A stretch of 64,000 bases of DNA from NCBI GenBank assembly GCA_013076295.1, contig RQOL01000479.1, forward strand, positions 243,229 to 307,228. The letters are read 5' to 3'. This stretch comes from Sanderia malayensis. Lineage: Eukaryota; Cnidaria; Scyphozoa; Semaeostomeae; Pelagiidae. The notes under the pieces are model-generated. The model saw only the letters and a list, made by a program, of their open reading frames with translations, was not told the origin of the DNA and ran no database searches. Shown here piece by piece: positions 1 through 13,716 of the stretch. The first letter of the stretch is position 1. Each line of letters opens with the position of its first letter. Both the position numbers and the translations under genes were made by a program.

Positions 1-512
1 CAACAAAGGACGCAAATGGATAAGTGCGAAACGTAACAGGGTTTCATTGTTTCGAAAAGGCTTGGCAACGCAAAACAACGCACGATCGATCTTTACAGAA
101 ACATAAACATCATCCAGACGCCGTAATGGTCAGGGTGTTGCCGAGCACAACACGTTTTGTTCGATTCAAAAGCTTCAGTACGCGACAAAGCTTTGGACAC
201 GTCCCCCGGCACGCAAAACAAAAGGCGAAAGAACAGCACACACTCCATCCTCTCACACGAAAGAGAAAGGCCTCATTACGGGAAAACAAAGGGCGAAATA
301 TTTTCGAAGCAGAAATGGGAAATATCTCTAAAACGATAAGGAATTTAAAAAAATAAAATAATTTCTAGGCTTGTCCAGTGGAAGGCGAAGACATCTAGGT
401 GGTTTCGAAAAAGATTAAGCCAAGCAGAAAAACGGTAGAGGGGAGACAACATTTGAGCACTGGAGCCTTTGAGCGCAACACCTTTGCCGCTGGCGATTTT
501 AGTATTTATTGA
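1..512 (-). mobile_element. HelC copy 0, 5' part only
   Basis: The 5' end (minus strand) reads TCAATAAATACTAAAATCGC and abuts the (TATG)n tract at 513. The sequence matches the same end of the complete copies at 7500, 13548, 23182 and 42662 apart from scattered single-base differences. The rest of the element lies beyond the window start. Confidence 0.7.
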
Positions 513-680
513 CATACATACATACATACATACCTACATACATACATACATACATACATACATACATACATACATGAGCCGGGTTCGGTTGCTTCGCTCC
601 CTCCCTGGAGCCCGTCAAGTAAACAAAGCTTAATCTGGTTGGCGCGCTTCGCGCGCTGCATTCGCTTCCGCTCATGCTCA

Positions 681-3568
681 TACATACATACAATACATAC
701 CCTACAATACATAACCTACAATACATACCCTACAATACATACCCTACTATACATACCATGCAATACATACCCTACAATACATACCCTACAATACATACCC
801 TACAATAAATACCTGACAATACATACCCTACAATATATACCGTACAACAAATACCCTACAATACAAGCCTACAATACATACCCTACAATACATACCCTAC
901 AATACATACCCTACTATACATACCCTACAATACATACCCTACAATTCATACCCTACAATACATACCCTACAACACATACCCTACAACACATACCTTACAA
1001 TACATACCTTACAATACATACCTACAATACATACCCTACAATAAATACCCTAAATACAAACCCTACAATACATGCCCTACGATACATACCCTACATAACA
1101 TACCCGACAATACATACCCTACAATACATACCATACAATACATACCTACAATACAACCCTACAATACATACCTACAATACATACCCTACAATACACACCC
1201 TAATACATACCTTACAATGCATACCCTACAATACATACCCTACAATACATACCTTACAACACATACCCTACATAACATACCCTAAATACATACCCTACAA
1301 TACATACCCTACATAAATACTTACAATACATACCCTACAATAAATACCCTACATACATACCCTACAATACAACCCTACTACATACCCTACAATACATACC
1401 CTACAATAAATACCCTACAATACATACCCTACAATACATACCCTACAATACATACCCTACAATACATACCCTACAATACATACCCTCAATACATACCTTA
1501 CAATACATACCCTACAATAAATACCCTACAATAAATACCCTACAACACATACCCTACATAACACACCCTACATACATACCCTACAATACATACCTACAAT
1601 ACATACCCTACAATACATACCCTACAATACATACCGTACAATACATACCCTACAATACACACCCTATAATACATACCTTACAATGCATACCCTACAATAC
1701 ATCCCCTACAATACATACCTTACAACACATACCCTACATAACATACCCTAAAATACATACCCTACAATACATACCCTACCATAAATATCTTACAATACAT
1801 ACCCTACAATAAATACCCTACATTACATACCCTACAATACAAACCCTACGGTACATACCCTATAATACATACTCTACAATAAATACCCTACAATACATAC
1901 CCTACAATAAATACCCACAATACATACCCTACAATACACACCCTTCAATACATACCTTACAATACATACCCTACAATAAATACCGTACAATACATACCCT
2001 ACAATACACACCCTATAATACATACCTTACAATGCATACCCTACAATACATCCCCTACAATACATACCTTACAACACATACCCTACATAACATACCCTAA
2101 AATACATACCCTACAATACATACCCTACCATAAATATCTTACAATACATACCCTACAATAAATACCCTACATTACATACCCTACAATACAAACCCTACGG
2201 TACATACCCTATAATACATACTCTACAATAAATACCCTACAATACATACCCTACAATACATACCCTACAATACATACCCTACAATACATACCCTACAATA
2301 CACACCCTTCAATACATACCTTACAATACATACCCTACAATAAATACCCTACAATAAATACCCTACAACACATACCCTACATAATACACCCTACTATACA
2401 TACCCTACAATACATACCCTACAATACATACCCTACAATACATACCCTACAATAAATACCCAACAATACATACCCTACTATACATACCCTACAATACATA
2501 CCCTACAATTCATACCCTACAATACATACCCTACAACACATACCCTACAACACATACTATACAATACATACCTTACAATACATACCTACAATACATACCC
2601 TACAATACATACCCTACAATACAAACCCTGCAATACATGCCCTACGATACATACCCTACATAACATACCCGACAATACATACCCTACAATACATACCATA
2701 CAATACATAACCTACAATACAAACCCTACAATACATACCATACAATACATACCCTACAATACATACCCTACAATACATACCCTACAATACATACCCTACT
2801 ATACATACCCTACAATACATACCCTACAATACATACCCTGCAATACATACCCTACAATACATACCATAAAATACATACCCTAAATACATACCCTAAAATA
2901 CATACCCTACAATACATACCTACAATGCATACCCTACCATACATACCCTACATAACATACCCTACGATACTTACCCTTCGATACATACCCTACAATACAT
3001 ACCTTACAATACATACCCTACAATACATACCCTACAATACGTACCTTACAATACATACCCTACAATACATACCCTACAATACATACCTTACAATACATAC
3101 CCTACAATACATACCCTACAATAAATACCCTACAATAAATACCCTACAATACATACCCTACAACACATACCCTACAATACATACCCTACAATACATACCT
3201 TACAATACATACCTTACATAACATACCCTACAATACATACCCACAATACATACCCTACATAACATACCCTACAATACATACCCTACAATACATACCCTAC
3301 AATACATACCCTACAATACATACCTTACAATACATACCCCACAATAACATACCCTACAATACATACCCTACAATACATACCTTACAATACATACCCTACA
3401 ATACATACCCTACAATAAATACCCTACAATAAATACCCTACAATACATACCCTACCAATACATACCCTACATACATACCCTACAAACATACCCTACAATA
3501 CATACCCTACAATACATACCCTACAATACATACCCTAAATACATACCCTACAATACATACTATACGAC
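681..3568. repeat. 14-bp minisatellite array 1
   Basis: Tandem units of TACAATACATACCC with variants such as CAATAAATACC, CAATTCATACC and CTACATAACATACC. The plus strand is almost free of G. A block of roughly 350 bp is duplicated in tandem (variant string CCCTATAATACATACC at about 1660 and 2017). It is the longest array in the window. Confidence 0.95.
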
Positions 3569-5174
3569 GCAACATTTCTAAAGAAAGTAAAGGTGGGAGG
3601 TCGGATCTTCCCCCTGGCAATCGACCGCCCAGCGCCCACCCTGCCGCCCCCCTGAAAGCCGAAGGTTGATAGCTTCAGTGTGAAGTTTGAAAAAAAAAGT
3701 TGCCTTCAAAAATTTAATCAATCCTGGAAAATTTAAACTCAATCTCTAATAAAAATTATATCAAACTGTAGCTAAGAAAACAGCAAATCCGATAAAAAAT
3801 ATTCACATTTCTTAACAGTGTTGTTTTGAATTTTAAGCAAGTATTTAGTGCAGCCCAAGACAAAAGCCCTGAAAAAATTTATTCATCAGCCAACTTTAAA
3901 AACACAAAATTCCCCTAACTTGGTCAAACTTTGTCCATTTTAACTCAAATTACACCAACATGAAGCTGATACATTGGCGAATAAGTATCGAAAGTAATTG
4001 GGTGCATTTGAAATGCTTTCCCAATTTTAGTTGTACATTTTTGAAGTCCAAAACATGACTTTGTTGATCAAAAATAGCCCTGAAATCAAACCAGTGAAAA
4101 AAATAGCATTTAAAACACGATTCACCAACTTTCAAATTACGTTAACGTGGCCAATTTTTGTCCTACACACCCCACGAAAATATCAACATGAAGCTAATAG
4201 CTTGGCGAACATTTATCGAAAGTAATTGGGTGAAAAAACAACGTTTTGGCAGGTTAAAATTAATTTTCGCAAATGCAAAACACACGCGTGTTGCTTGAAA
4301 ATTTCGTGCTTTTCAGCAAAATCCAAACTCGGCTAGAACTGTCCAAAAACAAAGGAGTATCAAGAAAACAAAACAAACAAAGCCATATAACTTTAGTTCT
4401 TGTGTAAATAAACAGTTCTCGAAAGTTTAAATGGAGAAAATCGGCCCAGAACGACCCGAGTAAATCAAAATTGTCTTTGTGTTTTGGTTCGGCCCTCGAG
4501 CGGAAAGAAAAAAGTGAGGTGAAACAAAACAAAACTCGTGCTATTTAAAGCAAAAAACAATCAAATAAAGGAAATACCTTGAAATAATGGTCCCCCAATT
4601 GTCTCCACAGTCTTGACAACAATTGACACGTCTTTACAATTGATTCCGGCAGGTATTCACGTTTAAACCCGAACAACTTGCCGCCCGTTCAACTAAAAAA
4701 CCACGTGCTTCTCCCTGCTCGTTTTGCATCTCATTAACTCCGTCCTCGGAATTTGCTAGAAGGTCGGAACACAAAATGGGCCATAACTCCAGAACCGTTT
4801 GGAGTAGAAATTAGCTTTACTGTGATCAGCGGCAATGCAGCGATCATTTTGATACCAATTTGAACCCTTATTCGCACCCCACAAAAAAGCCTTTGTGTTC
4901 ACAACGAAATTCCTTTGATCCCATTGTTTGGTCGAACGTCGATTGTTCACCAAACAATAGCCCATTGTTTAGAGTCGGCGGGTCACGTTGACGTAGATTA
5001 TATAATAGAGACTAACCGGGGGCCCGGCGCGCGACGCTCCCTCCCTGGAGCCCCCAAGCAACAAAAGTTTAATGTGGTTGGCGCGCTTCCGCGCGCTGCA
5101 TTCTCTAGCGCTTTTGCCCTTAGATACATACCTACATACATGCATACATACATACATACATACATACTTACATA

Positions 5175-7500
5175 CTAGGAAGGCTGGCGCGCTTCGCGCG
5201 CCACCTCCCTAGTGTGTTGGCCTTGCTGTGAGTGGAACAGCGATTTGAACAAAAGTGGGGTGGGTTTCTGTTGTTTTGGACTTTGATCTGAGTGGGACAG
5301 CGATTTTCAACAAAAGTCTGGTGGGTTTCAGTTGTTTGGCCTTCGATCTGAGTGGGACAGCGATCTTTAAAAAAAGTGGGGTGGGTTTCTGTTGCTTGAC
5401 CTTCGATCTGAGTGAGACAGCGATCTTCAACAAAAGTGGGTGGGTTTCAGTTGTTTTGGCCCTCGATCTGAGTGGGACAGCTATCTTAAACAAAAGTGGG
5501 GTGGTTTCTGTCGTTTTGGGCTTCGATCTGAGTGGGACAGTGATCTTCAACAAAGTGGGATGGGACACGCAAAGTAATATACTTCCAGTTGAAATTATGC
5601 AAGTTTTATTAGTTCCATCTATTCACCGAACACACGGTCCATAGAATCCCTGAGCCCCGGTTTCCATTCCAGGTTGTTCCAGGTCTATGTTTTCCCGTGA
5701 TGCGAGAATCCACCACTTTATTCAGCGTGGCAGAAACACCTGAACTCAAAACCCACGTAGAGAAGAAGCTCCGTTAACAATACATCAGGTTTCTGAAAAA
5801 CATCAGAAAACCATTGCGAATGAATTGATCCACTGGATTTGAGATTTTGATTAAAAAAATAAACAATTTAAAAAATACAGATTAAGTCTCTCCCGAGAAC
5901 ACGGTGCATGTAATCCCGAGCCCCGTTTGCCATTCCAAGTTGTTTCGGGTCCATGTTTTTCCCAATGCACAAATTTCAGAGCTATTTAGCCAGTGTGGTA
6001 GAAACGCCCCAACTCGAACCCCACGCAGAGAAGCTTTTTGAAAAAGCATAAGATTTGTGAGTACTTAATATCAGAAAACAGAATTTGATTGAATTTATTA
6101 ATTTCATTCAAGATTGCAACTAAATAATATACAATTTTAATACAACAGATGGCACTCAATAACGCATGTCTACAACTACACGAATTCCATGAAAGCAATA
6201 CAGAAGCCCATTATGAAAATTTTAGAAGGGCCCGAAGTTGAATACTTCTAAACACCCAGGCACCAGTCGAAATTGAATATATAGAAGCGTTTTAAATACA
6301 GCAGATCATGAAAGTTTTTAAATAACTCACTCACATATTTCACAGGCCAAAATCCACAACTTTTTGCTTTGAATAGCTAATCAAGCTCAGTGGCAGGCAC
6401 TTTTAGAATCCACGTGGAATTGAAGCAACCTTTTCAGGGTTATCTGACCCAGAAAGAAAGTGGTGTGCTTGAAAGATGAAATCGCAATGTTAGCCTGCGG
6501 ATGGCAAGTCGGCAATAGTAATTCAGCAAAATAGCGTTTGGGCAACTCCACGTGTTCAGAACGCCTTCGGTTCAGTGAAATCCCGAAATTGCTGTTTCTG
6601 AAATTCATGAGTTACATCGTTGTATCCAAACCTGTTCTTATAAAAGCAAAATTTGATCATTCATCGGTTTAGTATTCGATTTGACATAGTGGAGATTTGT
6701 AAAGCAAAGAATAATTTAGAATTTAGAGCGCACAAAAATTTCTATAAACCAGCTCATCAGAATATCTTGAAACACGATAAGAAGGATACAAAGAAGTTTA
6801 GTAAAGGCAATTAGAACAACTTAGCCACTTACCAGTTAAATCCTGAAGCTTTTAGTTGGAAATCTCGAGTAAAATGGCAGCAAAAATAAAACAGCCATCC
6901 AGCAAAATAAATCCATTCGGTTTGCCTGGCCTGCCCAGCCCATCCCAAAAATTCGAAAATGAAAAATCAAGTGCACACTTTCCTTTCCTCGTCAACAAAG
7001 GACGCAAATGGATAAGTGCGAAACGTAACAGGGTTTCATTGTTTCGAAAAGGCTTGGCAACGCAAAACAACGCACGATCGATCTTTACAGAAACATAACA
7101 TCATCCAGACGCCGTAATGGTCAGGGTGTCGCCGAGCACAACACGTTTTGTTCGATTCAAAGCTTAAGTACGCGACAAAGCTTTGGACACGTCCCCCGGC
7201 ACGCAAAACAAAAGGCGAAAGAACAGCACACACTCCATCCTCTCACACGAAAGAGAAAGGCCTCATTACGGGAAAACAAAGGGCGAAATATTTTCGAAGC
7301 AGAAAATGGAAATATCTCTAAAACGATAAGGAATTTAAAAAAATAAAATAATTTCTAGGCTTGTCCAGTGGAAGGCGAAGACATCTAGTGGTTTCGAAAA
7401 AGATTAAGCCAAGCAGAAAAACGGTAGAGGGGAGACAACATTTGAGCACTGGAGCCTTTGAGCGCAACACCTTTGCCGCTGCGATTTTAGTATTTATTGA
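5175..7500 (-). mobile_element. HelC copy 1, nested non-autonomous Helitron-like element
   Basis: On the minus strand it starts TCAATAAATAC (7500) and ends with the perfect hairpin GGCGCGC-GAA-GCGCGCC, spacer AGCCTTC, then CTAG (5175) followed by T. That is the canonical Helitron 3' layout. It interrupts a (TATG)n tract; flanks ATGTATG and TATGTAAG join in phase with no duplication. Near the 3' end are about six 60-bp tandem repeats (5228-5560). Two diverged direct repeats of about 150 bp lie at 5623-5778 and 5888-6035. I see no credible coding region. Confidence 0.75.
5228..5560. repeat. 60-bp tandem repeat in HelC, six units
   Basis: Units are anchored by GATCTGAGTGGGACAGCGAT followed by a CAACAAAAGTGGGGTGGG-like stretch, spaced about 60 bp. 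Six units are visible here, against eight in the copy at 40216. They sit just inside the 3' hairpin of the element. Confidence 0.9.
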
Positions 7501-7668
7501 CATACATACATACATACATACCTACATACATACATACATACATACATACATACATACATACATGAGCCGGGTTCGGTTGCTTCGCTCCCTCCCCGGAGCC
7601 CGTCAAGTAAACAAAGCTTAATCTGGTTGGCGCGCTTCGCGCGCTGCATTCGCTTCCGCTCATGCTCA

Positions 7669-9593
7669 TACATACATACAATACATACCCTACAATACAT
7701 AACCTACAATACATACCCTACAATACATACCCTACTATACATACCATGCAATACATACCCTACAATACATACCCTACAATACATACCCTACAATAAATAC
7801 CTGACAATACATACCCTACAATATATACCGTACAATAAATACCCTACAATACAAAGCCTACAATACATACCCTACAATACATACCCTACAATACATACCC
7901 TACTATACATACCCTACAATACATACCCTACAATTCATACCCTACAATACATACCCTACAACACATACCCTACAACACATACCTTACAATACATACCTTA
8001 CAATACATACCTACAATACATACCCTACAATAAATACCCTAAAATACAAACCCTACAATACATGCCCTACGATACATACCCTACATAACATACCCGACAA
8101 TACATACCCTACAATACATACCATACAATACATAACCTACAATACAAACCCTACAATACATACCGTACAATACATACCCTACAATACACACCCTATAATA
8201 CATACCTTACAATGCATACCCTACAATACATCCCCTACAATACATACCTTACAACACATACCCTACATAACATACCCTAAAATACATACCCTACAATACA
8301 TACCCTACCATAAATATCTTACAATACATACCCTACAATAAATACCCTACATTACATACCCTACAATACAAACCCTACGGTACATACCCTATAATACATA
8401 CTCTACAATAAATACCTACAATACATACCCTACAATACATACCCTACAATACATACCCTACAATACATACACTACAATACACACCCTTCAATACATACTT
8501 ACAATACATACCCTACATAAATACCCTACAATAAATACCCTACAACACATACCCTACATAACACACCCTACTATACATACCCTACAATACATACCCTACA
8601 ATACATACCCTACAATAAATACCATACAATACATACCCTACAATAAATACCCTACGATACATACCCTACAATACAAACCCTACTATAAATACCCTACTAT
8701 AAATACCCTACAATACATACCCTACAATACATATCCTACAATACATACCTTACAATACATACCCTACAATACATACCCTACAATACATACCCTACAATAC
8801 CTACCCTACAATACATACCCTACAATACATACCCTACAATATATACCCTACAATAAATACCCTACAATACATACCTTACAATAAATACCCTACAATAAAT
8901 ACACTACAATAAATACCCTATAATACATACCCTACAATACATACCTTACAATGCATACCCTACAATACATACCCTACAATACATACCTTACAACACATAC
9001 CCTACATAACATACCCTAAAATACATACCCTACAATACATACGCTACCATAAATACCATACAATACATACCCAACAATAAATACCCTACATTACATACCC
9101 TACAACACAAACCCTACGATACATACCCTATAATACATACTCTACAATAAATACCCTACAATACATACCCTACAATAAATACCCTACAATACATACCCTA
9201 CAACACATACCCTACAATACATACCCTACAATACATACCTTACAATACATACCCTACATAACATACCCTACAATACATACCCACAATACATACCCTACAT
9301 AACATACCCTACAATACATACCCTACAATACATACCCTACAATACATACCCTACAATACATACCTTACAATACATACCCCACAATACATACCCTACAATA
9401 CATACCCTACAATACATACCTTACAATACATACCCTACAATAAATACCCTACAATAAATACCCTACAATAAATACCCTACAATACATACCCTACAAATAA
9501 CAATACATACCCTACATAAAATACCCTACAATACATACCCTACAATACATACCCTACAATACATACCCTAAAATACATCCCCTACAATACATA
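7669..9593. repeat. 14-bp minisatellite array 2
   Basis: Same unit as array 1, with a series of variants (CAATTCATACC near 7930, CTACGGTACATACC near 8380) that recurs in the same order in arrays 3, 5 and 8. That order shows whole elements were copied, not just the repeat units. Confidence 0.95.
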
Positions 9594-11211
9594 CTATACG
9601 ACGCAACATTTCTAAAGAAAGTAAAGGTGGGAGGTCGGATCTTCCCCTGGCAATCGACCGCCCAGCGCCCACCCTGCCGCCCCCCTGAAAGCCGAAGGTT
9701 GATAGCTTCAATGTGAAGTTTGAAAAAAAAAGTTGCCTTCAAAAATTTAATAAATCCTGGAAAATTTAAACTCAATCTCTAATAAAAATTATATCAAACT
9801 GTAGCTAAGAAAACAGCAAATCCGATAAAAATATTCACATTTCTTAACAGTGTTGTTTTGAATTTTAAGCAAGTATTTAGTGCAGCCCAAGACAAAAGCC
9901 CTGAAAAAATTTATTCATCAGCCAACTTTAAAAACACAAAAATTCCCCTAACTTGGTCAAACTTTGTCCATTTTAACTCAAATTACACCAACATGAAGCT
10001 GATACATTGGCGAATAAGTATCGAAAGTAATTGGGTGCATTTGAAATGCTTTTCCCAATTTTAGTTGTACATTTTTGAAGTCCAAAACATGACTTTGTTG
10101 ATCAAAAATAGCCCTGAAATCAAACCAGTGAAAAAAATAGCATTTAAAACACGATTCACCAACTTTCAAATTACGTTAACGTGGCCAATTTTTGTCCTAC
10201 ACACCCCACGAAAATATCAACATGAAGCTAATAGCTTGGCGAACATTTATCGAAAGTAATTGGGTGAAAAAAACAACGTTTTGGCAGGTTAAAAATTAAT
10301 TTTCGCAAATGCAAAACACACGCGTGTTGCTTGAAAATTTCGTGCTTTTCAGCAAAATCCAAACTCGGCTAGAACTGTCCAAAAACAAAGGAGTATCAAG
10401 AAAACAAAACAAACAAAGCCATATAACTTTAGTTCTTGTGTAAATAAACAGTTCTCGAAAGTTTAAATGGAGAAAATCGGCCCAGAACGACCCGAGTAAA
10501 TCAAAATTGTCTTTGTGTTTTGGTTCGGCCCTCGAGCGGAAAGAAAAAAGTGAGGTGAAACAAAACAAAACTCGTGCTATTTAAAGCAAAAACAATCAAA
10601 TAAAGGAAATACCTTGAAATAATGGTCCCCCAATTGTCTCCACAGGTCTTGACAACAATTGACACGTCTTTACAATTGATTTCCGGCAGGTATTCACGTT
10701 TAAACCCGAACAACTTGCCGCCCGTTCAACTAAAAAACCACGTGCTTCTCCCTGCTCGTTTTGCATCTCATTAACTCCGTCCTCGGAATTTGCTAGAAGG
10801 TCGGAACACAAAATGGGCCATAACTCCAGAAACGTTTGGAGTAGAAATTAGCTTTACTGTGATCAGCGCAATGCAGCGATCATTTTGATACCAATTTGAA
10901 CCCTTATTCGCACCCCACAAAAAAGCCTTTGTGTTCACAACGAAATTCCTTTGATCCCATTGTTTGGTCGAACGTCGATTGTTCACCAAACAATAGCCCA
11001 TTGTTTAGAGTCGGCGGGTCACCTGTTGACGTAGATTATATAATAGAGACTAACCGGGGGCCCGGGCGCGACGCTCCCTCCCTGGAGCCCCCCAAGCAAC
11101 AAAAGTTTAATGTGGTTGGCGCGCTTCGCGCGCTGCATTCTCTAGCGCTCATGCCCTTAGATACATACCTACATACATGCATACATACATACATACATAC
11201 ATACTTACATA

Positions 11212-13548
11212 CTAGGAAGGCTGGCGCGCTTCGCGCGCCACCTCCCTAGTGTGTTGGCCTTGCTGTGAGTGGAACAGCGATTTTGAACAAAAGTGGGGTG
11301 GGTTTCTGTTGTTTTGGACTTTGATCTGAGTGGGACAGCGATTTTCAACAAAAGTCTGGTGGGTTTCAGTTGTTTTGGCCTTCGATCTGAGTGGGACAGC
11401 GATCTTTAAAAAAAGTGGGGTGGGTTTCTGTTGCTTTGACCTTCGATCTGAGTGAGACAGCGATCTTCAACAAAAGTGGGTGGGTTTCAGTTGTTTTGGC
11501 CCTCGATCTGAGTGGGACAGCCATCTTAAACAAAAGTGGGGTGGTTTCTGTCGTTTTGGGCTTCGATCTGAGTGGGACAGTGATCTTCAACAAAGTGGGA
11601 TGGACACGCAAAGTAATATACTTCCAGTTGAAATTATGCAAGTTTTATTAGTTCCATCTATTCACCGAACACACGGTCCATAGAATCCCTGAGCCCCGGT
11701 TTCCATTCCAGGTTGTTCCAGGTCTATGTTTTCCCGTGATGCGAGAAATCCACCACTTTATTCAGCGTGGCAGAAACACCTGAACTCAAAACCCACGTAG
11801 AGAAGAAGCTCCGTTAACAATACATCAGGTTTCTGAAAAACATCAGAAAACCATTGCGAATGAATTGATCCACTGGATTTGAGATTTTGATTAAAAATAA
11901 ACAATTTAAAAAATACAGATTAAGTCTCTCCCGAGAACACGGTGCATGTAATCCCGAGCCCCGTTTGCCATTCCAAGTTGTTTCGGGTCCATGTTTTTCC
12001 CAATGCACAAATTTCAGAGCTATTTAGCCAGTGTGGTAGAAACGCCCCAACTCGAACCCCACGCAGAGAAGCTTTTTGAAAAAGCATAAGATTTGTGAGT
12101 ACTTAATATCAGAAAACAGAATTTGATTGAATTTATTAATTTCATTCAAGATTGCAACTAAATAATATACAATTTTAATACAACAGATGGCACTCAATAA
12201 CGCATGTCTACAACTACACGAATTCCATGAAAGCAATACAGAAGCCCATTATGAAAATTTTAGAAGGGCCCCGAAGTTGAATACTTCTAAACACCCAGGC
12301 ACCAGTCGAAATTGAATATATAGAAGCGTTTTTAAATACAGCAGATCATGAAAGTTTTTAAATAACTCACTCACATATTTCACAGGCCAAAATCCACAAC
12401 TTTTTTGCTTTGAATAGCTAATCAAGCTCAGTGGCAGGCACTTTTAGAATCCACGTGGAATTGAAGCAACCTTTTCAGGGTTTATCTGACCCAGAAAGAA
12501 AGTGGTGTGCTTGAAAGATGAAATCGCAATGTTAGCCTGCGGATGGCAAGTCGGCAATAGTAATTCAGCAAAATAGCGTTTGGGCAACTCCACGTGTTCA
12601 GAACGCCTTCGGTTCAGTGAAATCCCGAAATTGCTGTTTCTGAAATTCATGAGTTACATCGTTGTATCCAAACCTGTTCTTATAAAAGCAAAATTTGATC
12701 ATTCATCGGTTTAGTATTCGATTTGACATAGTGGAGATTTGTAAAGCAAAGAATAATTTAGAAATTTAGAGCGCACAAAAATTTCTATAAACCAGCTCAT
12801 CAGAATATCTTGAAAACACGATAAGAAGGATACAAAGAAGTTTAGTAAAGGCAATTAGAAACAACTTAGCCACTTACCAGTTAAATCCTGAAGCTTTTAG
12901 TTGGAAATCTCGAGTAAAATGGCAGCAAAAATAAAACAGCCATCCAGCAAAATAAATCCATTCGGTTTGCCTGGCCTGCCCAGCCCATCCCAAAAATTCG
13001 AAAATGAAAAATCAAGTGCACACTTTCCTTTCCTCGTCAACAAAGGACGCAAATGGATAAGTGCGAAACGTAACAGGGTTTCATTGTTTCGAAAAGGCTT
13101 GGCAACGCAAAACAACGCACGATCGATCTTTACAGAAACATAACATCATCCAGACGCCGTAATGGTCAAGGTGTCGCCGAGCACAACACGTTTTGTTCGA
13201 TTCAAAAGCTTAAGTACGCGACAAAGCTTTGGACACGTCCCCCGGCACGCAAAACAAAAGGCGAAAGAACAGCACACACTCCATCCTCTCACACGAAAGA
13301 GAAAGGCCTCATTACGGGAAAACAAAGGGCGAAATATTTTCGAAGCAGAAAATGGGAAATATCTCTAAAACGATAAGGAATTTAAAAAAATAAAATAATT
13401 TCTAGGCTTGTCCAGTGGAAGGCGAAGACATCTAGGTGGTTTCGAAAAAGATTAAGCCAAGCAGAAAAACGGTAGAGGGGAGACAACATTTGAGCACTGG
13501 AGCCTTTGAGCGCAACACCTTTGCCGCTGCGATTTTAGTATTTATTGA
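11212..13548 (-). mobile_element. HelC copy 2, nested
   Basis: Length 2,337 bp, nearly identical to the copy at 5175-7500, with differences mostly of single bases in homopolymers. The 3' hairpin and CTAG are at 11212-11240; the 5' TC is at 13548. The 60-bp repeats lie at about 11266-11600. Confidence 0.75.
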
Positions 13549-13716
13549 CATACATACATACATACATACCTACATACATACATACATACATACATACATA
13601 CATACATACATGAGCCGGGTTCGGTTGCTTCGCTCCCTCCCCGGAGCCCGTCAAGTAAACAAAGCTTAATCTGGTTGGCGCGCTTCGCGCGCTGCATTCG
13701 CTTCCGCTCATGCTCA

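Larger units (their letters stand above)
1..5011 (-). mobile_element. HelA copy 1 (Helitron-like, 3' part outside window)
   Basis: The 5' terminus is at 5011 on the minus strand, where TCTCTATTATATAATC begins directly after the TTAG end of the neighbouring copy. Reading down come module B (5011-3569), the 14-bp minisatellite (3568-681), an inner A module with the GCGCGC hairpin (680-574), a (TATG)n tract and then nested HelC (512-1), which runs off the window. Its minisatellite holds an internal block duplicated about 357 bp apart (1662 and 2019). No protein-coding potential specific to the element is evident. Helitron assignment rests on the terminal rules shown by the single insertion at 32260-33327. 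Confidence 0.75.
5012..11049 (-). mobile_element. HelA copy 2, complete, carrying HelC
   Basis: A complete head-to-tail unit of 6,038 bp. The 5' TC is at 11049 and the 3' end CCCCGGTTAG at 5012. Order on the minus strand: module B (11049-9594), minisatellite (9593-7669), inner A module (7668-7562), (TATG)n, nested HelC (7500-5175), (TATG)n and terminal A module (5131-5012). Both ends touch neighbouring copies with no extra base. The terminal CTRR tetranucleotide has become TTAG, as in every HelC-bearing copy here whose end is visible. No transposase is encoded, so mobility would need enzymes supplied in trans. Confidence 0.8.

Noticed and set aside
499..726. Minus-strand [15 protein letters not shown] open frames
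   Set aside because: Direct translation of the (TATG)n microsatellite and neighbouring A module; no gene signal.
639..1316. Long open frames rich in HTLQYIPYNTYPT-type peptide
   Set aside because: A 14-bp unit without stops in its plus-strand cycle gives the same 14-residue period in all three frames. The frames end wherever a CAATAAATACC variant occurs. They are repeat artefacts, not proteins.
681..3568. CRISPR array
   Set aside because: Units are only 14 bp with no unique spacers, and the context is eukaryotic.
681..3568. Telomeric or interstitial telomere repeat, from the CCCTA word
   Set aside because: The unit is TACAATACATACCC, not TTAGGG-type; CCCTAA appears only as a rare variant.
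4260..4532. A 90-codon minus-strand frame (MFCFTSLFSF...) repeated in several B modules
   Set aside because: Its recurrence is explained by element duplication. Other B copies break it with indels, and it has no recognisable domain.
3566..5011. Module B as a tRNA-derived SINE
   Set aside because: I found no A-box/B-box promoter pair or poly-A tail; its edges coincide with the Helitron 5' end and the minisatellite.
5255..5644. Open frames on both strands in the 60-bp repeats
   Set aside because: A 60-bp period is a multiple of three, so repeats stay open by chance in several frames; single-base gaps shift frames between copies.
6856..7098. An 80-codon plus-strand frame (MEISSKMAAK...) repeated in HelC copies
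   Set aside because: It is kept only in near-identical recent copies and altered by an indel at 42121; composition and context give no support for a gene.
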